Positions 60,362 through 64,000 of a DNA stretch of 64,000 nt are shown piece by piece. The position numbers were made by a program, and so were the translations under genes. Within the stretch, counting starts at the first letter, position 1. Each line of letters starts with the position of its first letter. The DNA is from JBLMYQ01 sp050258375 (GTDB lineage Bacteria; Bacillota; Clostridia; Acetivibrionales; UBA4821). The DNA lies in assembly GCA_050258375.1 (NCBI GenBank), contig JBLMYQ010000082.1:1-64000 (forward strand), in the 5' to 3' direction. The notes below the pieces were generated by a model, which saw only the letters and a program-made list of their open reading frames with translations, searched no databases and was not told where the DNA came from.

Positions 60362-61744
60362 TTATATTTTCTTCACCTTAGCCCCTTGTGCCGTATCCTC
60401 AATCACATATCCCATTTCCTTTATTCTATCTCTTAATTCATCAGACAGCTTCCACTCTTTATTTTCCCTGGCGTTTTGACGCTGCTCCACCAATTCCTGT
60501 ACTTCAGCCGGAATCTCTTCTCCCTTTTTTTCAACAACCTTATCCAACTCAAGCGCAAGAACCCTATCAAAATCCATCAGCAGCTTCGCAAAATCAGCAG
60601 ACTTTCTGGAGTCCTTGATAATTTCCCAGACAACCGTCATAGCCTTTGGAATATTTAAATCATCATTTATTGCTTCTTTAAATTCATGTCTAAGATTTTC
60701 AAGCTCCTGTTGACTTATTTTTTCAATGCCATTTTTGTGAGCCAATACTCCCTCTCTTATCTTATCCAAGGAATTTTGCGCACCTTGCAAGCCCTCCCAT
60801 GTAAAATTGAGCTTGTTCCTGTAATGTGCATTATAACTAAACAACCGGTATGCCACCGGCTCAAAGCCTTTTTCTTCCAAATCATCTATTGTGTATATAT
60901 TCCCAAGACTCTTGGACATTTTCCCGCCATCAACAAGAATAAATTCATTATGCATCCAAAAAATTGCAGGATTTTTTCCGGTAAGCCCTTGTGATTGTGC
61001 AATTTCATTTTCGTGATGAATTGGAATATGATCAATTCCCCCTGTATGAATATCAAACTGTTCATCAAGGTATTTTTTGCTCATTGCAGAGCATTCGATA
61101 TGCCATCCCGGATATCCCTGTCCCCACGGACTTGCCCACTGCATAATATGTTCCTTGGGTGCTTTTTTCCACAATGCAAAATCAGCCGGATTTTTTTTCT
61201 CATCATTGACTTCGACTCTGGCACCGGCTAATTGTTCTTCAATCGCTGCCCCAGATAACTTTCCATATTCTTTGAACTTTGATATATCAAAATAAATCCC
61301 GTCACCAATTTCGTAAGCATATCCTTTTTCAACCAGCCCCTCAACAAATTCAATCATCTCCGGTATATGCTCTGTTGCCTTGCATACAACCTCAGGCTTT
61401 TGGATATTTAATCTTGCACAATCTCTCATAAATATCCCGGTATAATATTCTGCAATTTCCCACGGAGTTTTTTTCTGCTCCCTTGCAGTCTTGAGCATCT
61501 TGTCCTCGCCCTCATCAGCATCAGAACGCAAATGTCCAACATCAGTTATATTCATAACATGCTTTAAATCATACCGATTATATTGCAGCATTCTTCTTAA
61601 TGTATCAGCAAATATGTAAGCCCTTAGATTCCCTATATGTGCGAACATATAAACCGTAGGTCCGCATGAATAGATACGGACTTGATTGCCCTTCAAAGGC
61701 TTAAATTCTTCTTTTTGTTTTGTGAGTGTATTATATAATTTCAT
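60362..61744 (-). CDS. cysS: Cysteine--tRNA ligase
   Basis: Charges tRNA-Cys. The 460 residues show SCGPTVYMFAHIGNLRAY (zinc Cys and HIGN), WHIECSAMSKKYL (zinc Cys), HHENEIAQSQ and the KMSKSLGN loop. Length is normal for the class I enzyme. It lies 20 bp downstream of cysE in one operon, a common clostridial pairing of cysteine supply and use. Confidence 0.97.
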   Translation of the reverse strand: MKLYNTLTKQKEEFKPLKGNQVRIYSCGPTVYMFAHIGNLRAYIFADTLRRMLQYNRYDLKHVMNITDVGHLRSDADEGEDKMLKTAREQKKTPWEIAEYYTGIFMRDCARLNIQKPEVVCKATEHIPEMIEFVEGLVEKGYAYEIGDGIYFDISKFKEYGKLSGAAIEEQLAGARVEVNDEKKNPADFALWKKAPKEHIMQWASPWGQGYPGWHIECSAMSKKYLDEQFDIHTGGIDHIPIHHENEIAQSQGLTGKNPAIFWMHNEFILVDGGKMSKSLGNIYTIDDLEEKGFEPVAYRLFSYNAHYRNKLNFTWEGLQGAQNSLDKIREGVLAHKNGIEKISQQELENLRHEFKEAINDDLNIPKAMTVVWEIIKDSRKSADFAKLLMDFDRVLALELDKVVEKKGEEIPAEVQELVEQRQNARENKEWKLSDELRDRIKEMGYVIEDTAQGAKVKKI

Positions 61745-61764
61745 ATCTATCTCTCCCTTTCAAG

Positions 61765-62526
61765 CTAATCATTTGGATTAAAGTGCAAATCCTTATTACA
61801 CGACGGACAGCCTGTACAATCCTGTGGACAATCAATATTCAAATCACTCAGCATTTCTTTACAGATTTCCTTAGCCGGCTTTTCATCCTTATCTATCACC
61901 AAATTTATTGTGACCTTTTCATCAGTTTCGCTGGTATATACATTAACCTTTCTATCTTTGACATTCAAATCAAATTTATCAGTTGAAACAACAAAATGTT
62001 GACATTTTAAACAATCAAACTCTAATGATTTCTTAACATTTTTCCCCTTCCAGACACCTACAACAGTTGTATTAGGAGGCACTTCTGCAAGAACCACAGC
62101 ATTTGCTCCAACCTTTGCATTGTCTCCAACCTTAAATGGTCCTAAAACCTTTGCTCCGGTACTAATTAATACATTGTTCCCAATTGTCGGATGTCTCTTT
62201 CCTTTATCTTTTCCTGTTCCGCCAAGGGTTGCTCCCTGATATATGGTTACATTATCACCAATTTCAGTTGTTTCTCCAATAACAACTCCCATTCCATGAT
62301 CTATAAATAAATTTTTCCCAATTTTTGCTCCCGGATGAATCTCTATTCCTGTAAAGAATCGCGCAAGCTGTGAAATCAATCTGGCAATAAAGAAAAATTT
62401 AATTTTGTAAAAGAAATGTGCTGCTCTATGTAAAATAACCGCATGAAAGCCCGGATACAGAAGAATTACTTCAAGTACATTCCTGGCCGCAGGGTCCCTT
62501 TCTTTAATACCTTTTATAATTCCCAT
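61765..62526 (-). CDS. cysE: Serine O-acetyltransferase with Cys-rich C-terminal extension
   Basis: Acetylates serine to O-acetylserine, the first step of cysteine synthesis. The helical N region (DPAARNVLEVILLYPGFHAV) is followed by left-handed beta-helix hexapeptides (GIEIHPGAKIGKNLFIDHG, GVVIGETTEIGDNVTIY), the usual EpsC-type core. Beyond about residue 190 there is an extension with CLKCQHF and a cluster CPQDCTGCPSCNKD at the end. This looks like a metal or Fe-S site and is not part of the basic enzyme. AAGGAGG precedes the ATG. Confidence 0.93.
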   Translation of the reverse strand: MGIIKGIKERDPAARNVLEVILLYPGFHAVILHRAAHFFYKIKFFFIARLISQLARFFTGIEIHPGAKIGKNLFIDHGMGVVIGETTEIGDNVTIYQGATLGGTGKDKGKRHPTIGNNVLISTGAKVLGPFKVGDNAKVGANAVVLAEVPPNTTVVGVWKGKNVKKSLEFDCLKCQHFVVSTDKFDLNVKDRKVNVYTSETDEKVTINLVIDKDEKPAKEICKEMLSDLNIDCPQDCTGCPSCNKDLHFNPND

Positions 62527-62539
62527 AATTTGGCCTCCT

Positions 62540-62590
62540 TCTAACCCTCATCCCCAATCCCCTTCCCCCACGACATTGGTGGAAGGAGTG
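62540..62590. repeat. CCCTC-rich repeat between mnmA and cysE
   Basis: CTAACCCTCATCCCCAATCC then CCTTCCCCCACGAC...GTGGAAGGAG. The inner CCTTCCCCCAC/GTGGAAGG forms a hairpin. It is a likely member of the CCCCTC family seen elsewhere in the window, though more diverged. Confidence 0.5.
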
Positions 62591-62647
62591 CATCAGATTA
62601 ATTGTAAACTATCTATCCTAAAATTTCACATTTCTCCCTGTGAAAGT

Positions 62648-62697
62648 GTCAGAAGCAAGCAGTGTAAGGAAGCAACGCAGCAATGCGAGCTTATCAC
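62648..62697 (-). repeat. Dispersed repeat GTCAGAAGC...GCTTATCAC, copy 2
   Basis: GTCAGAAGCAAGCAGTGTAA through GCAATGCGAGCTTATCAC. Same ends as the copy at 35761-35803, and again directly downstream of a minus-strand stop codon (mnmA). Confidence 0.6.
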
Positions 62698-62701
62698 GTT
62701 A

Positions 62702-63769
62702 TCACACTATAGTACCGCCGCCGACTACTATATCCCCCTGATAAAACACCACTGCCTGACCTGGCGTAACAGCTCTTTGCTTCTGTTCGAACTTAACTTT
62801 GATTTGCCCGTTAGATAACGGGCTTATACAGGCTTTTGCCTCTTTTGCGGAATATCTAATCTTTGCAGTAAGTTTCATCTCTGTTTCCAGCTTTTCAAAA
62901 GGAATCAGATTTACATCTCCTGCAATTAGTTCATCTGTGAATATTTCGTTCTCATCCCCCAAAACTACTTGGTTTTTAGCTGTATCAATTGCTGTTACAA
63001 ACACAGGCTTTCCAAGCGCAACTCCCAATCCTTTTCTTTGTCCTATTGTATAATGGACTATTCCTTTATGCCTGCCCAGTACTTTCCCATTAGTATCCAC
63101 AAAGCTTCCAGGCTTTGAAATTCCAGTCTGCCTACTCTCTATATAATATCCATAATCACCATCAACAAAACATATTTCCTGACTTTCAGGCTTATTAGCA
63201 ACCTTGAGTCCCAGCTCCTCGGCAATTTTTCTTACCTCGTCCTTTTTTTCAAAATCCCCTAAAGGAAATAGTGTATGCTCAATCTGCTGCTGTGTCATAC
63301 CATATAATACATAAGTCTGATCTTTTAAAACAGCTTGCGACCTTTTCAAAAGCCATCTTCCCGTTTCTCCGCACAATTCCGTTTTAGCATAGTGCCCTGT
63401 TGCTATATAATCAATTCCCATTGCTTGTGCTTTTTTAAGAAACAAATCAAACTTTATATGCTTATTACATGCAATACACGGATTCGGAGTATGCCCTAAA
63501 GTATATTCCCGGATAAAATAGTTGATTACATTTGTTTGAAATTCTTCTTTAAAATTGAAAACGTAATGAGGAATTCCAATAATGTCAGCAACCCTCTTGG
63601 CATCATTAACCGCATCTAATGAGCAACACATAGAGTCTGTGACTTGCCCTTCTTCATCCCACAGCTTCATTGTTACACCAATAACATCATAACCATTTTG
63701 TACCAAAAGAGCGGCTGCCACCGAACTATCTACGCCACCGCTCATTCCAATCATAACACTCTTTTTCAA
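62702..63769 (-). CDS. mnmA: tRNA-specific 2-thiouridylase MnmA
   Basis: Thiolates U34 of Lys, Glu and Gln tRNAs. The 355 residues have the PP-loop MIGMSGGVDSSVAAALL, MKLWDEEG, the catalytic Cys of NPCIACNKHIKFD, ATGHYAKTE, the second catalytic Cys in KPESQEICFVDGDY and the C-terminal KIRYSAKEA region. Initiation is at TTG. It lies about 100 bp downstream of a nifU-like gene, the usual clostridial order in which the cysteine desulfurase pathway supplies sulfur. Confidence 0.97.
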   Translation of the reverse strand: MKKSVMIGMSGGVDSSVAAALLVQNGYDVIGVTMKLWDEEGQVTDSMCCSLDAVNDAKRVADIIGIPHYVFNFKEEFQTNVINYFIREYTLGHTPNPCIACNKHIKFDLFLKKAQAMGIDYIATGHYAKTELCGETGRWLLKRSQAVLKDQTYVLYGMTQQQIEHTLFPLGDFEKKDEVRKIAEELGLKVANKPESQEICFVDGDYGYYIESRQTGISKPGSFVDTNGKVLGRHKGIVHYTIGQRKGLGVALGKPVFVTAIDTAKNQVVLGDENEIFTDELIAGDVNLIPFEKLETEMKLTAKIRYSAKEAKACISPLSNGQIKVKFEQKQRAVTPGQAVVFYQGDIVVGGGTIV

Positions 63770-63811
63770 TATAACACATTCCTCTTTTTATAATTAATTC
63801 TTTAAAATCCA

Positions 63812-63837
63812 GTCGAGCCAATGTCTCTCCCCTACAA
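63812..63837. repeat. Short dispersed repeat, copy 2 (GAGCCAATGTCTC)
   Basis: TCGAGCCAATGTCTCTCCCC, one base different from the copy at 35108 over its core. It lies between the nifU-like gene and mnmA. Confidence 0.6.
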
Positions 63838-63872
63838 CCTTACATATATGTCTTTGCGGCTTTAACTGTCAA

Positions 63873-64000
63873 TTATTCACATCCTTCATCATCGCAATGG
63901 CACTTGTTACAGCATCCTGTACAACCAGCTTCTAAAGGCTTGCGTCCAGTTTTAACCAAGTAATCATCTACTGCAGTTTTTATTGCTTCTTCAGCAAGAT
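63873..64000 (-). CDS. nifU: NifU-like iron-sulfur cluster scaffold, 3' end only
   Basis: The last 42 codons of a gene running off the right edge. The sequence LAEEAIKTAVDDYLVKTGRK is like the end of clostridial NifU/IscU scaffold proteins. It is followed by an unusual tail with six Cys (CTGCCNKCHCDDEGC). Its place just upstream of mnmA supports the assignment. The start and the main domain are not visible. Confidence 0.7.
   Translation of the reverse strand, partial: LAEEAIKTAVDDYLVKTGRKPLEAGCTGCCNKCHCDDEGCE

Overview
The window is low-GC chromosomal DNA from a spore-forming, anaerobic-type Firmicute, most likely class Clostridia. Evidence for this is AT-rich coding DNA, strong GGAGG-type ribosome sites with frequent TTG/GTG starts, sporulation-type genes (cwlD, a CotS-family kinase, an M14 gamma-D-Glu-Dap peptidase without signal peptide), GTP-type PEP carboxykinase, split glycine decarboxylase (gcvPA/gcvPB) and the cysS-cysE-mnmA-nifU order. 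The genus cannot be fixed by eye; relatives of Acetivibrio/Ruminiclostridium are my guess.

Layout. 1-9.4 kb: mainly minus-strand housekeeping genes (ruvA without ruvB, cheR, ndk, speD, CPBP protease, corA, 5-FTHF cyclo-ligase, two membrane proteins, a corrinoid-activation-type ASKHA ferredoxin). 9.5-13.3 kb: plus-strand PhoB/PhoR-like two-component pair and a Zn/Mn-type ABC transporter. 13.3-17.1 kb: alpha/beta hydrolase-murF-ddl cell wall operon. 18-31 kb: M14 peptidase, pcrA/uvrD helicase interrupted by a 361-residue intein, cwlD, a REC-GGDEF protein, divergent pckG/chemoreceptor genes around a perfect 26-bp palindrome, cdd and rsmA. 31-39 kb: yabE-like, tatD, metG, then pspA-coiled coil-acpS-EamA-ilvE. 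39.4-40.5 kb: ald.

40.6-48.4 kb is the most unusual part. Eight related imperfect inverted repeats of 124-155 bp, each bounded by RYYYAAC-like and GTTRRRY-like heptamers with a shared arm (GCACTCCCG / CGGGAGTGC), alternate with single small genes of unrelated function: a Doc-type toxin-antitoxin pair, PhzF, a metallo-beta-lactamase-fold protein, a threonine aldolase and several proteins I do not recognise. This is the architecture of an integron gene-cassette array with attC sites. No integron integrase is in the window, so it is either a cluster of attC sites lacking an integrase or one whose integrase lies elsewhere.

48.7-64 kb: a Ycf46/CDC48-type AAA ATPase, a small AbrB-type regulator, an HMA metallochaperone, a glycine cleavage operon (gcvT-amidohydrolase-gcvH-gcvPA-gcvPB) preceded by a CotS-type kinase, ispE whose conserved N terminus has no canonical start codon, lysA, a heptad-repeat coiled-coil protein, cysS, cysE, mnmA and the 3' end of a nifU-like gene. 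At least three families of short dispersed hairpin repeats sit between genes throughout the window.
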